Source of the DNA: Dactylis glomerata
Taxonomy: Eukaryota > Streptophyta > Magnoliopsida > Poales > Poaceae
Reading direction: 5' to 3'
Assembly: GCA_007115705.1 (NCBI GenBank)
Contig: QXEO01000382.1
Span: 2,294,781-2,358,780, forward strand
DNA: 64,000 bases
Each line of letters starts with the position of its first letter. The stretch's first letter is position 1. A program made the translations under genes and the position numbers. Positions 10,985 through 22,700 of the stretch are shown in pieces. A model generated the notes under the pieces. It ran no database searches and was not told where the DNA came from. It saw only the letters and a program-made list of their open reading frames with translations.

Positions 10985-13900
10985 TTTTAATATGGGGCAT
11001 TCTGTTCTTGCAAGCAGATAATGCATTCAGATGTTATATATCACTATTAACCACGTACGTGCTAGCAAGAAAAACGACATTTAGAGATTGAACGAAATTA
11101 AGCCACCAAGCATGCTATTACGATATTACCTAAAAGGATAAGTAGGCAGATATTGTCCATAAAATATGTGGCCAATCCCAACCTCTTGTAGTCTTGTGGA
11201 AATTCCAGAGTCTCATTGCTCTTCTCCCTTCTTGGATCAGTCTAGACAATATCTGACAATTTCATTTATTGACCAACTTTTCTTGGTTAAAAATTCCAGC
11301 AAGCTGCAAAAGAAAGCCATGTTTTGTCATTTCCAAAGGTAAATGAAGAAACAATAAGATAACATAAACAGCAAGGATGACATGTTATGATAGTACAAAT
11401 ATCTTCCTACCTAATTAAGAGTAAAAACAATTACCTCTGGGAAAAGTAACAAAAACCTCAAAATTCTCTAATTATCTTCTCATAAAAATGAGCAGTTTTG
11501 ACCTCAATGCACTCTTCAGCATGACAACAAAGGTGACCCATGTGCTACTGCTAGGTGATCGTGAATAGGAGAAACATTTCAGACAATCATCATTGATGTA
11601 AATCAGATGAACTGCAGGACAGATGGTTAGTACAGCAACAGTAGATGCATAGTGCAGATATTAGATGGATAATTCGCTATCACCTATTTTATTTACTTCT
11701 AACAAAATAAGCTTAAGAAATGTCAGTAGTACCACCATGGATGCATAGGAACAGATCCTGGTTGAGACTCAAGCTGCGGTTGGTGTCGCTGGGGCACGTT
11801 CATGGTTGTTGGCTGCACCGTCATGGCCATGCAAACCAAGTTAGGTTTGTCGCTGCTGTCAGATACCCTGGAGAAATGTCCTTGTCCTTATAAATCTCAA
11901 CACATGTGATGAGGACCATAGAAACAGGCTGAAATGCGACTATCTGAAGGCATGCCTTCTCACAAATGCTTGCACAGGGGTGAGAATTTATTCTGCAACA
12001 GAATATGTAGTAAAGCAGACCTATGCCATAAACCAAGCAAATAGTGCAATGGACATACACTGAGCATATCAACCTTTTAAAGCCTTTCTCTGAGATTTAA
12101 TGAGTGTGCAACATGCACATTAGGATATATAACCATAACTTGTTAGCTAACCAATGCAGCTGATGGTGTGCTATTTCAGTCTAAGCAAAAAAACACAGAC
12201 GGCACATATCATATCTTCTCTGATTGTTGTGATGACTGTATCAGATATTAAGTTGCAGAAATGCATAGACAGTCTAAAATACTAGAAATAGAACCCATTA
12301 AAATCAAACTGAACAACTTACAAAAAATTGTTGAAGGCTTGCCGTGCGCTTGCCCGCCAAGCAGATAAAAACTTATGAAAACATGGTAAAAATGTGTTTT
12401 CATTTGGAAAAGATCAAAATTTAAATGGTTCAAAGTTTAATGATCTAAAATATAGTTGTGGCCGACATTTATATCAGCTAGATCTCAACCAGGGACATAA
12501 TTACAATACAGGCATGATACGAAAATATAATTTTAGGCGATGAAGCAGCTGGAAGTACAACCAAGTTTTGTAACACGGTATCTCTATATCTTGCTCTCAT
12601 CCATACAGTAGAGGTAGTAGTAGACAGTGTTGCATATGTTTGTAATAATAGTAGATAAACTGTGCAAGAAGTGTTCAGATGAATCTTGAGGGTAGGTCAT
12701 GTTGCCAAAATATAAATATAAATTTGTCATAGAAGTATTATCTGGTGAGTTTCGTCAGCTATCTATTTGCTCACAAACAGCACTCGATTAACATCTTCAT
12801 GTGAATGCACTCCTTTCATATCCCTTGGCAAAACATGTGTTAAGGAGAAGATATAATATATTAGCAAAGGCAAACGAAAATGAAGACATGGATAGAAGAT
12901 CATTGTTCTTTTTTCGTTTTAAAAAGGTCAAGAAATGAAATTAGGCCAATATATGTGTGAAGGATCATGGAAAAAATCTGTATATATTGCCAGTTTGGCT
13001 ATGTTCTGTATTATTCAGCTCTGTTGTAGGATTTGCAATGGTCAAGAGATCTGACCTAGTAGACAAATACCATAGGTGCAAAAGAATGACCAAATAGATA
13101 TGTATCATAATGTCAATTTTCTAGCCGTTAGTTCAAAAGTTGTTCCCTACAAACCGTGACATGTTCAGAAGTCCTCAGACCCAATTATACTTTTTTGGGT
13201 CCAATGGATTATAAAACAGGTTATATAACTACCAGAAGTTGGAAGTAAGATCATATATATGGGAATCAAGAAAGCATCATAGCTAGTCAGAACAGATTAT
13301 AGCAAAAACACCATATGAAATTAAGCATCGAGCCAGTATAATTATTACTATAGTTGAGGTACTCACAGTCCAACTAAAAACTATAATTACCAATCCTAGG
13401 CTGGTCGCCTTCCCTGCATATATTATTATGAACATGGTACATTCTGTTTGCTCGACTCAAATTATCACATGAAGGAATACCCATGGGAGTAGAATTTGCA
13501 AGCAGAGATTTGTGGATCATAAAAAATATCAACATATCAGATAGTACTACAATTTGTAGGTAGTCTGATTGCCCTCCTTAAACATGGGGCTGAGAAAAGT
13601 ACTCTATGTTTTCAAAATACAACAGAAAGGAGAATCACATGACGCATCATTGATATTAGTTTATAATAATGACAGGATTGTGTGGAGTTGAATGAAAACA
13701 CGCAGATTACTTTTAGTGAAAACGGGGGAAGGGTAAATATTTTGAGTATCCAATAGAGAATATATATACTATCATCTAGCCACTATGAACCCATGGCAGG
13801 AAGCCGTGAACCAGAAGTAGCTCTACAAAAGTCCTAGTTAAGGGCTTATCAACTAACCATTTTAGGAAAAGTTCAGTCCTGCTAGGTTTGGAACAAAATC

Positions 13901-14185
13901 TGCAGAAAAAAGGCCACGACTTTGTTTCCCCGCTTGTGTTTACATTTTGACTGGTTCCTCAAATTGGTCAACTGTAAATAAAATATAACCTTAATGTAAA
14001 AAATAGTCAAGTGTGATAATGGAAGTTCACAAGCTCATCTTCCATAAGAGTGTAACCTATTGAGTCATATTTCATCCATGTATTTATTTCCTGATCACTA
14101 ACCAAGAGTAGTGCTGGTGTAGCAGTACTATGGGCAGAAGGGAAAAGCTCACTTTTAACCAGCTATTTAATAATAGCATAGATCT
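10985..14185. other. AT-rich unassigned segment
   Basis: These 3.2 kb contain no LTR, PBS, transposase or long open frame that I can support. The base composition and short exon-like pieces with plausible splice signals on the minus strand (best at 11,867-11,723) look like intronic or captured low-copy DNA rather than a retrotransposon. It may be the body of the putative minus-strand Helitron ending at 10,582. Confidence 0.35.
11723..11867 (-). pseudogene. Possible captured terminal exon, unidentified
   Basis: On the minus strand a pyrimidine-rich tract ending TTCTCCAG is followed by 145 bp that stay open to a stop at 11,725-11,723. The predicted tail is Pro/Gln-rich (QRHQPQLESQPGS, ending HPWWYY). 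I do not recognise the protein. It could be a real last exon captured by a Helitron, or chance; an alternative overlapping frame is also open. Confidence 0.25.
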
Positions 14186-15204
14186 ATCCAGCAATTATCT
14201 GGAGAGCTTTCCCCCTCCCTGCCTGCTACAGTAGCTGAGTGAGAGCCGAAGAGAGCCGGCCTGATCCAACGCTGCTCTCACCGGCGATGCCGATCGAGAG
14301 CGGCCGAGGAGAGGTGCCGGCGCCGTAGTCTAGGTTCCCCTTAGTTGTAGTTGGCCGCTGTGCCTGTAGGTGACGCTTCTCGCCGGAGGATAGCCCCAGA
14401 TCTCGCCGGTCAGATATGGCGGCGTTGCTTCCTGCCATCGCGCTGCGGTGCTCTCAAGGTGAGAGCCGATTGCGGTGTGGGTGTCGGGAGCAAGTTCTCC
14501 TTGAATAAGCCTGTGTTCCCCCGTGCTCCTGGTTGGTGGTGATCTGCGACGTTCCTCTTCTCCCGGTCGGCCGAGTTCGCGAGGAGGAGATGGGAAGCGG
14601 CGCGTGGTGCGTCTGGCGTGCTGCTCCTGGCCGGCCGAGGTGGCGGGGAGGGGGGGGGGGGGGGGGTTTGCTGCTGTGCGCTCCCTCTGTCTCCTGGGAG
14701 TACTTGTTTCCTAAGCTTTTTTGGCGGTGTGGTGAGTCGCTGCTTCCCCCTCCTTTGGCCGCCATGGTGGTTGGTTCAAGGTGGCCTGGAGCATCTTCTT
14801 CCTCCCGTTGCAGAGGGCTTCTTTGGAGCTTGCTCTCTAGCGATCTCACGACGCCTGGCTCGTCGTCACGCTAGACTCAATGGTGGTAGGGCCACCGCTC
14901 CGTCTGCTTCGCCAACTCCATGGAGTTGTCCTCCTGCTGTCCCAGCCCAAGTGGTCTTGTCCCCGGTGCTGCGACGGCGCCCTGTCTTCGGAGGATCGTC
15001 GGAATCCCTGGAGGGGGATCCAAGGACCTGATCGCATTCTATTTATGCGGCGGGGTCCTTTTTGTATATTCTAGGCTTTCTTTGTAATTTTCTTTACTTT
15101 GGGGGCCTGGTTGTAAAAGATGCAACGACGATGGAATAGAAGCAGCTTGTCCGGGTCCTTCGAGACCCGTTTACCGTTCAAAAAAAATAAAATCCAGCAA
15201 TTAT
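14186..15204 (+). mobile_element. Retroposed 1-kb insertion with 13-bp target duplication
   Basis: ATCCAGCAATTAT occurs at 14,186-14,198 and 15,192-15,204, flanking a 993-bp GC-rich insert (14,199-15,191) that ends in an A-rich tail (15,180-15,191). The long duplication and the tail are diagnostic of target-primed reverse transcription by LINE machinery. The 3' part, with GGGGGCCTGGTTGTAAAAG, resembles the 3' UTR of grass L1-type LINEs from memory. The insert lacks reverse-transcriptase motifs, so it is a deletion derivative, a non-autonomous LINE/SINE-like element or a processed transcript. A run of about 20 G near 14,647-14,668 and several overlapping open frames reflect GC richness, not coding. 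Confidence 0.7.
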
Positions 15205-17181
15205 AATTATCATTTCAGTTCAATGCAAGATAGGCAAACATTCCGATTAGACTCACAACTACCCTATGTGTTTTATCAGCAACAAAATTGTTGGTTTAAC
15301 CATGTGTACCTATTAAAAAAGCCTGACCTCATAGCATATCAAAATCTTATAGCTCGCATGGCATATCCAGGGACAACCAATTTCCATGAGATAATACAGA
15401 TTTATGGTGCTTTGCACTAAAATGGAGTTCTGGGGTTAGGATAATTGTCTTCCCACATAAACTTAGAAAGTTAAGCAAGGTAAGTTGTTTTGCTCCCTAT
15501 TTTATAGGGGTGAAATGAAATATGGAATAATCGAGGCATTCTACTTTGGCATTTAGGTGGATAATTTCAATTACAGCTCATCTATATTCTCAATAGCTCA
15601 CCGATTACAATATTGTATAAATCCATGACCCACTTAATGATAAGCTGAGCATATGACAATTCAATAGAAAACCTTAAAATAAGAAAGAAATGATAAATTG
15701 TATGTCTACCTGACTCCCATCTCTTCTGTTGCCAACGAGAGCGCCGAGCCAAAATAGCAAGTACTGAATACCAAAATCGCTGTTGTAGCCATATCCTTCG
15801 CTGCAGACGAGGGCTCCGAGCCAAAACTTAAGTGCTGGTGCTGATATCCAGAAGCTTCCATTTAAGCTTGAATAGCACCATAACAATCCTAACATCACAA
15901 GAGATAAATTACTGGTACATCTAGAAGTGGAAGAAAAAACGTATGGTTTTTCTATTAAATGCTATAACACCTAATTGTGTAGCATGATGTAAATGTGGGT
16001 TAATAATAGTAATATTTACTATTTTAAGGAGAAAATAATATTTATTCTTCCTTTACACATTCAACCTGAACTACAATATTCAAATTTGTACAGAAGAGAC
16101 TAATATTGTTGCCAATTGTTGCTGAACATAAGTAAATTAACCAATTATTGTTTCCAAAGCTTGAGCAGGTTCAGATGTTGAACGGGATCATACATAGGTT
16201 CAGTAAAACGGGATCATACATTGCCTTTGCCTATGGGCTGGCAAAGGCAATGTTCAAGAACATGGTAAACCTAGTGACATTTCGCAGATACATAAGCGCT
16301 CGTAATTTAATTTTAAATTTCATATGTTTAGCATATGAAGCAAAGCAGAGAATTACTTCCTGAGAAAGACGATGTTTATAGCAATAAAGACTAAGCTTGA
16401 AAGATAGCAACGAAAATTTACCTGCTTTACGGGTTCTAGTTTTAAAGAATCATATATGGCAATCTGAATCTCATGGACAACAAAACAATGCATTTGCGGA
16501 ACTGAAGCCATGGCAATGTGTCAAGATGTATATGCAAAAATCCACTTTGCCTCTCCCACGCATCCATGTTCCAAACACATATCTATAAGATGGACAATCA
16601 GAAACAGTCAAAGATGGCTAAGAAGTTGCTAGATAGACATGATTTGACTAAATAGTTCAGTAAACACCTGGGCATCAATGATAAAATAAAATTGCGAAGA
16701 GGTTACTGTAGAAAGACAGATATATGCATAAACATGATGCTCACCTGTAATCACCCAAGGAAGGTGAAGCAAGCTCCTCGTACTTGCTTATCCCGTATAT
16801 GAATTGACAGGAGATAGTTGTAGATGAATTGGAAGAACAGAGGTTCAGGGGAGTAATTAAGGGATATTCTTTGTACATATATGATCGATAGTGAGCTCGA
16901 ACTTGGAAAACTGAAACTATTAAAATATGTAGATATGATATCTGTCCAGAAATAATGAAAACAGTTACAGCTCGTCAGGCTCAAATTTAGTCCAAGTTGC
17001 AGTTGATCGCTAGCTCTGTAAAATTAGCAAAATTCTCAATATATGGACGGAATAAAATCATGTTGCCACTGCTTCTAAATATTGGATTCTCAGCCTCTAT
17101 TTCACACCTTTTTTGCTAAAATTTTCTATCTCTTATGTCCTAGCTTAATTCTTGTTAATGAAATTAAAAGAACATCATAGA
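15205..17181. other. AT-rich unassigned segment
   Basis: This continues 10,985-14,185 beyond the retroposed insertion. There are no transposon coding motifs. Two minus-strand pieces look exon-like: about 15,840-15,706, ending in a CAG/GTAGAC donor, and about 16,800-16,746, ending in a CAG/GTGAGC donor. The first contains an imperfect internal duplication of about 70 bp. No product is recognised. Confidence 0.3.
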
Positions 17182-17440
17182 TAATTTTTACTAATGATAA
17201 GGGGTAGATCATAAGCACATTCGAAATGTACCACAATGAAGGAAATCTCCTTCTGCAGTAGCATCCAAAGCATATCTATAACGAAGAGCAAGTCCAAAGT
17301 AGAAGCAACTAAGAAGCAAACTCAAAGTCATTTTTGATTCAGTTTTTATATGTCAATCATAAATTCTAGACCAAGCTTCCTTGAAACTTTCCTCACTCTT
17401 TTGTTTGAAAGTGAAAATCATATTCTCGGGCGACATAGTA
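17182..17440 (-). pseudogene. gag: Decayed gag of element F
   Basis: Minus-strand sequence from about 17,440 leftward encodes a typical Athila-type gag segment (motifs ESFKEAWSRIYD, MTLSLLLSCFYFGLALRYRYALDA) with in-frame stops. It lies downstream of F's primer-binding site and leader, so it is F's gag start. The left limit is uncertain. Recognition rests on remembered similarity to grass gag proteins. Confidence 0.6.
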
Positions 17441-17620
17441 GTAGCAACTAGACTAGATATAATAAACAACTATAAAGGAAACTATTTTTTTGTGTTTTTG
17501 ATAAAAATGATGCAAGTAAAAATTAGTAAAGCAAAACTAAAAACAAAGTAAAGGATGTGCGTGCGAAACTCCCCTTGCAGAAGTCTTTTTTTTCCTGGCA
17601 ACGACGCCAGAAAAGAGTCT
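17441..17620 (-). other. Leader and primer-binding site of element F
   Basis: The minus-strand primer-binding site TGGCGTCGTTGCCAGG is at 17,609-17,594, eleven bases inside the LTR end. The T-rich leader matches that of element C, which supports the shared family. Confidence 0.75.
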
Positions 17621-17795
17621 TGATGCGGCACGGTGTTGATATAATTTCACCGTCCAGTTGGGAACCCCAAGAGGAAGGTATGATAAGCACAGCAGCAAGC
17701 TTTTCCCCCAGTAAGAAACCAAGGTTTATCGAATCCAGGAAAAAGCCAAACGTCTGAAGGTGATGCTTGCTAGCCTAGTGACACTCCAACAAGGG
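17621..17795 (-). repeat. LTR of element F, left piece (split by G)
   Basis: The LTR begins TGATGC at 17,621, next to the primer-binding site. It is interrupted at 17,795 by element G and resumes at 52,291. The two parts together give 1,623 bp, the same length as C's LTR. The five bases AAGGG at 17,791-17,795 are duplicated at 52,286-52,290. Confidence 0.9.
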
Positions 17796-19297
17796 TGATA
17801 CGTCCAATTTGCATCACTATTTTGTATCATAATTTACTGCTATTTATTGATATATTTCATATTTAGAATCAATACTTATGTTATTTCCTTTGTTTTCACA
17901 TGTTTGATGATCATCGGAGGAGTTGCTGCCGGAGTCAGGATTCCGCTAGAAAAAGGACCACCAAGAGACCATATTTTGAAGATCAGGAAAATTCCAGACA
18001 AATACCCAGAAATTATAATTTCCCAGATGACGCAGGACACCAGAAGGAGAAAACGAGAGGGGCCAGGAGGCTCCCTCACACATGGGAGGCACGGGCCACC
18101 CCCTAGCCGCGTGGGCCCCGCGTGAGGCCGCCCTGGCCCACCTCTGCCATCGCCTTTTTGCATATATCATCGTCCCTGAAAACCTAAGTCAGGGGGGTTC
18201 AGAGTTAGACACAGCCGCCTCTGCGGGGCGTGGAACACCAGAGAGAAAAAGCTCTCTGGCAGGGAGAAATCTGCTGGGGAAATGCCTTCCCGGAGAGGGG
18301 AGATCATCGCCATCGTCATCACCACCGCACCGGACTTCATCGGGATCATCATCATCTCCATCACCAGCACCTTCATCTCCACCATCACCATGCCATCCCG
18401 CTGTAACATCTTGAGTTGGATCTTGTTATATTCATAGGGGAAACTTTCCCGGTGTTGATTACTCTTATAGTTGATGCTATTGAGTGGAACCGTTGAGTTA
18501 AGGTTTATGTTCAGATTATTATTTAACATTATTTCACCTCTGATCATGATCCATATGATGTCTTGTGAGTAGTTCGTTTAGTTCTTGAGGACATGGGAGA
18601 AGTCAAGATGTTAGTAGTAAATTATTGTTGAGAAATATTTAATGGTTTGATATTGTTGTGGTGCTATTTCACTAGTGGTGTCATGTGAACGTCGACTACA
18701 TGATACTTCACCATTTATGGGCCTAGTGAGATGCATTGTGTATTTGGCTACCAATTGTGGGGTTGCTGGAGTGACAGAAACCTAAACCTCCGTTGGGAAA
18801 CCATTGCACCAGGGAGCGTAGGATCTTAGAGTTTAAGGCTGTGGTTAGATTTATCTTAATTACTTTCTTGTATTTGCGGATGCTTGCAAGGGGTATAATC
18901 ACAAGTGTGTATTTATCCTAGTAAGGGTAGTGCGCTAGCACAGGTTCACCCCCATAACACCTATCAAACCAATAAATACTATTAGCTCTATGAAGCGAAA
19001 GCTCTTGACAGAAACCTCCCGTGTGTCCTCGAGAACGTTTGGTTATTATAAGTACACAACTGGCTTATCCTTTGCTGAAGAAAGGATTGGGCCACTTGCT
19101 GCAATTGTTACTACTATCTTTTATTTACTCGCACTTTATTTATTTATATTACCAAATACCTCTAAAAACCTGTTTGCTAGTATTTACAGTGATTCCTTGA
19201 TCAAAACTACTCATCAACACCTTCTGCTCCTCGTTGGGTTCGACACTCTTATTTATCGAAAGTACTACGATACACCCCCTATACTTGTGGGTCATCA
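17796..19297 (+). repeat. 5' LTR of element G (1,502 bp)
   Basis: It starts TGATACGTCCAATTTGC and ends GTGGGTCATCA. It pairs with 50,779-52,285 over its full length with scattered substitutions. It contains the GC-rich hairpin at about 18,069-18,130, a TATA-like CATATATCAT near 18,161-18,170, and a CATCAT-rich stretch around 18,310-18,400. Confidence 0.92.
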
Positions 19298-19308
19298 AGA
19301 CTATTTTC

Positions 19309-19325
19309 TGGCGCCGTTGCCGGGG
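19309..19325 (+). other. Primer-binding site of element G
   Basis: TGGCGCCGTTGCCGGGG lies 11 bp after the 5' LTR. It is the undecayed form of the site seen degenerate in D, C and F. Confidence 0.85.
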
Positions 19326-19609
19326 AGTGTAGCGCTATTGAAGAGTGGAATTGGTAAAGGTAACCATCGCTGTGAGTATCTATTATATTATTAAAACAAC
19401 TAACAACCAACGGTAGAGATTTGCCGCCCTAAAACGTGCAGATTTAATGGTGCAGATTTAATGATAGATCCAACGCCTATAATGAAGGCCGCACGTAATG
19501 TCCAGAGTCAACACGCCAGCCGCACACGTAATGTCCAGGGTCAACACGCCAGCCGGTCCGATCAGCCGCATATGTAATCTGAATAGAGGTCGCAAGTTGT
19601 CCGGTCTAA

Positions 19610-19617
19610 TATAAAAG
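19610..19617 (+). promoter_or_regulatory. TATA box of the Helitron RPA-like gene
   Basis: TATAAAAG lies about 490 bp upstream of the predicted start codon and 230 bp inside the Helitron 5' end. A 5' UTR intron is plausible (donor CAG/GTAACC at 19,874, acceptor TTTTTTGAAG ending 20,099), placing the ATG at 20,108 eight bases into the next exon. Confidence 0.5.
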
Positions 19618-20107
19618 GAAATTACAAGTTGTTGTCCAGAGTTAATACGGAAACGTACACGGACACCAATCTGTGTCCCAATATGGACTCACTAATCGTC
19701 ACAAAATAAAAGTATACGTCTATAGAGACTTGCATCGGCAACTCGACGGAACAACAGAGCGAAGGAACAACGTAAAATTCGCACAGATCGCTTTCATCAT
19801 CGGAAGATCGACGGAACCACAACAGCTGAACAAAACTATAGCATCAACTTTACGCACCAACTGCAATCTTCAGGTAACCGTTGCAAGTCTTTACGTGTGT
19901 TGAGATCTTCTACCCCACCATGCACTTTTCTGGGCGACCTGTTTTCATGTTGATTATTATTGATTAGGTAGGGCACTTATTCATATGTGTATGGACACCC
20001 TAATTCCATAGTGCAACAAAAAAAAGTTTGATTGCTTTTTCCCCAATTAAAAAATCAGATTTCATCTGTACTCATGACTAAAATACCTATTTTTTGAAGG
20101 CAACTCT

Positions 20108-22700
20108 ATGGCGTACAAAAACTTAAGTGAGCTTACCACAGGTGGACAAACATGGACCATCAAAGTCAAAGTAATAAGAATCTGGGATTCAATCAATCCT
20201 TCGACCGATGAACTTATAAGCATCGACATGATCTTAATGGATGAACAGGTATCTTTTAACACTTGACTTCTTCTATTGTCTAAACTGGTACTAATATTTT
20301 CCTTTTGTTCTATTTTGAAGGGTGATACCATACACGCTACTATATGGAAGAATATGACAGACACATACAGATCAAAGATCAATGAGAATTTTGTATATGT
20401 TATTAGCAACTTTAAAGTTGTTGAATCTACAAAATATCGCCCAGTTAGCAATGAAATTAAAATTACTTTTGTATACAATACAAAGGTAAAGGAAATGAAG
20501 GGAGCACTGGACAATTTTTCAGATTACTACTTTGAGTTCGCTTCCAAGAGTATCCTACAAGATCGGAAAGAAAAAGACAAACAATGCTCGGGTATGTTCA
20601 TAGTCGTACTTCTGTCTTCAAGGGGGTTTTATTTTATTTACTACACAAGATAAATCATTCTAATTTTAGTTCATTAATCTTTGCAGATGTCATTGGATTA
20701 CTTATCCATATTAAGCCAATTGAATCAAAGATAACCAAGAGAAACACAACTACAGATATGCGCGAGATTGAAATTATGATACCAGAGTAAGTGTATATCC
20801 TTGCCCCAGTTTGTGTTCAACAATAAAGACTGTTTTCTTCCAGTAACCATGTTGATTCCTTTTAATACTCTGCAATGAAAATTGTAGGGGTGATAAAATC
20901 AGAGTTACTTTATGGGGAAAATTGGCTCATCATTTAAGTGAGGATGTAATTGGCAAACAGACTGTCATTATTGTTACGTCAACAATGGTGCAGAAATTCT
21001 ATGGTAAGTAAAATAATGTTATAATAACTATGCTATTTCCACAGACAAAAACTAACTTATTTATTGTTGATTGAACAGGTTTGTCACTAAAGTCAACAAG
21101 CGCCACAAGATTATATACAAATCTAGATATACCCGAGACTTCAGAAATTCTTGACAGGTAAGAAACATAATTAGTCGTTTATTATTATCAAACAAAAGAT
21201 CAAATCATATATCTATTTACTAATTGAAAGTCTCCCTTTTGTAGTCATTCAACAGAAGAAACTTTACCGCAAATGATGGAGATAGATAAAAGTATTCAAG
21301 GCACATTGGAAGAACAAATGTTCTATATAAGGACAACATTACAAGAACTTACCGGTCTCAGACACGACAACCCAAAGGATGAGGTAATGCATCATAAATC
21401 TTCTAAGATATGTTACTGTACAAACCTCCAACCCCTGTAAAGCACTTACATTTCTTTTAAATGTTAATAGCTTATTTTTTGAAGAGCTAACATTTTAAAA
21501 TGAACTTTCAGGACTTTGTGTTCACAACAATAGCTACAATCGATCGGTTAGAAGAAAATATACAATGGTGGTACATGTCATGCAATGTATGCAACAAAAT
21601 TGCTACCAAAGAATCAGATAATTATTATTGCAAGGACTGCAACATATATCCAGAAAATGTAACACCACGGTAAGAATATTCCACTACTGTGAACATCACT
21701 ATTCTACTACTTTGAAAATCACTGTTTAATAATATATTTAATTACACTAATAAAATGGGATGTTAGGTACCGCATTCGGCTGCAGATTAGTGATCATACA
21801 ACTACTGCAAGTTGCACTTTATTTGATGAAGAGGCCAAGAGAATGCTCAATACATCAGCCTCATTCTTGCTAGACTCTTTAGATGGAAAATCGCAAGAAG
21901 TTCCAAAGGTTATACAACAATTATGTGGACAAAGACTTATCTTTCGATTCAAGCTAAACAGTAAAAATCTTACTCTTGGTATGCAAAACTATGCGATAAA
22001 AAGGACATTTGTGCCTAATGATAAGCTTGAGATGCGGTACTTGGATGACAAAGCAGAAGAGGTAATGATCCATTTTATTCGTCTATATTAAATATTGCGT
22101 AATTTTCTATAGAAGAAAATGTTTAAGTCGGGATTGTGATTAATAGGATTTGATGGATGATGAAGTGGACAACATGTTAAAACGGGAAGCAAACAAATTG
22201 AATGAGCCAGTTAAAAAGGTGATTTTACTTGACCATTCAAAAAAATATCATTATGTCTTTAACTTCATCGATGTATTGTAATTTTGCAGGTACAGATAAA
22301 AAAATGCATACCCACCAAAAATTCAGTTGAGTTGGTCCAAGTGAAGATAGAGCCAGAAGATAAAATCAATGGGAGTACAATAAATCAAAAGGAGAATCAA
22401 GATAAGAAGTTATCAACATCTGTCAATGATCAAAAAAGGAGAAGGAGATGTATTGTAGAATCTGATGATTCAGAAGATGAAGGAAATGGAAAATGTAAAT
22501 CTAAAGCAGTAGAAAAAGCACTGCCAAATAACATGAAAAGTGTTCATGGAAAATCAAAGAATGCAAGGCTTGAAGATGATGAAGACCCAAATGTTGGATA
22601 CACAAAATATAAAACTTCTGTTACTGGAGCCAGAAGGATGACAAGAAGCTTTGCTGAAAAGGCATGCAAGGACACAAGACCAAAGAGAGAAAAGAAATAG
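20108..22700 (+). CDS. RPA70-like single-stranded DNA-binding protein (10 exons)
   Basis: Ten exons can be joined with GT-AG introns and no stop, giving about 593 codons: 20108-20248, 20321-20591, 20687-20786, 20888-21003, 21079-21157, 21245-21383, 21512-21669, 21767-22061, 22147-22218, 22290-22700. The product has the layout of the large subunit of replication protein A. OB-fold-like segments come first (GDTIHATIWK near residue 50; DKIRVTLWGKLA near 180). A C-terminal OB fold with a four-Cys zinc ribbon follows (CNVCNK...YYCKDC). It ends in a lysine-rich tail with a possible nuclear signal (KRRRRC) and acidic cluster. Plant Helitrons commonly encode such proteins, thought to bind ssDNA during rolling-circle transposition in the nucleus. 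All exons are intact here. It is read in the same direction as the Rep/helicase, about 1.4 kb upstream. Confidence 0.85.

Noticed and set aside
14454..15031. Several overlapping 110-140 codon frames on both strands
   Set aside because: They are caused by the high GC content of the retroposed insert; no domain, and a long G run interrupts them.
19309..19325. Host tRNA gene
   Set aside because: The tRNA-complementary matches here and at 2355, 4511, 17,594, 45,277 and 54,156 are retrotransposon primer-binding sites without tRNA arms.
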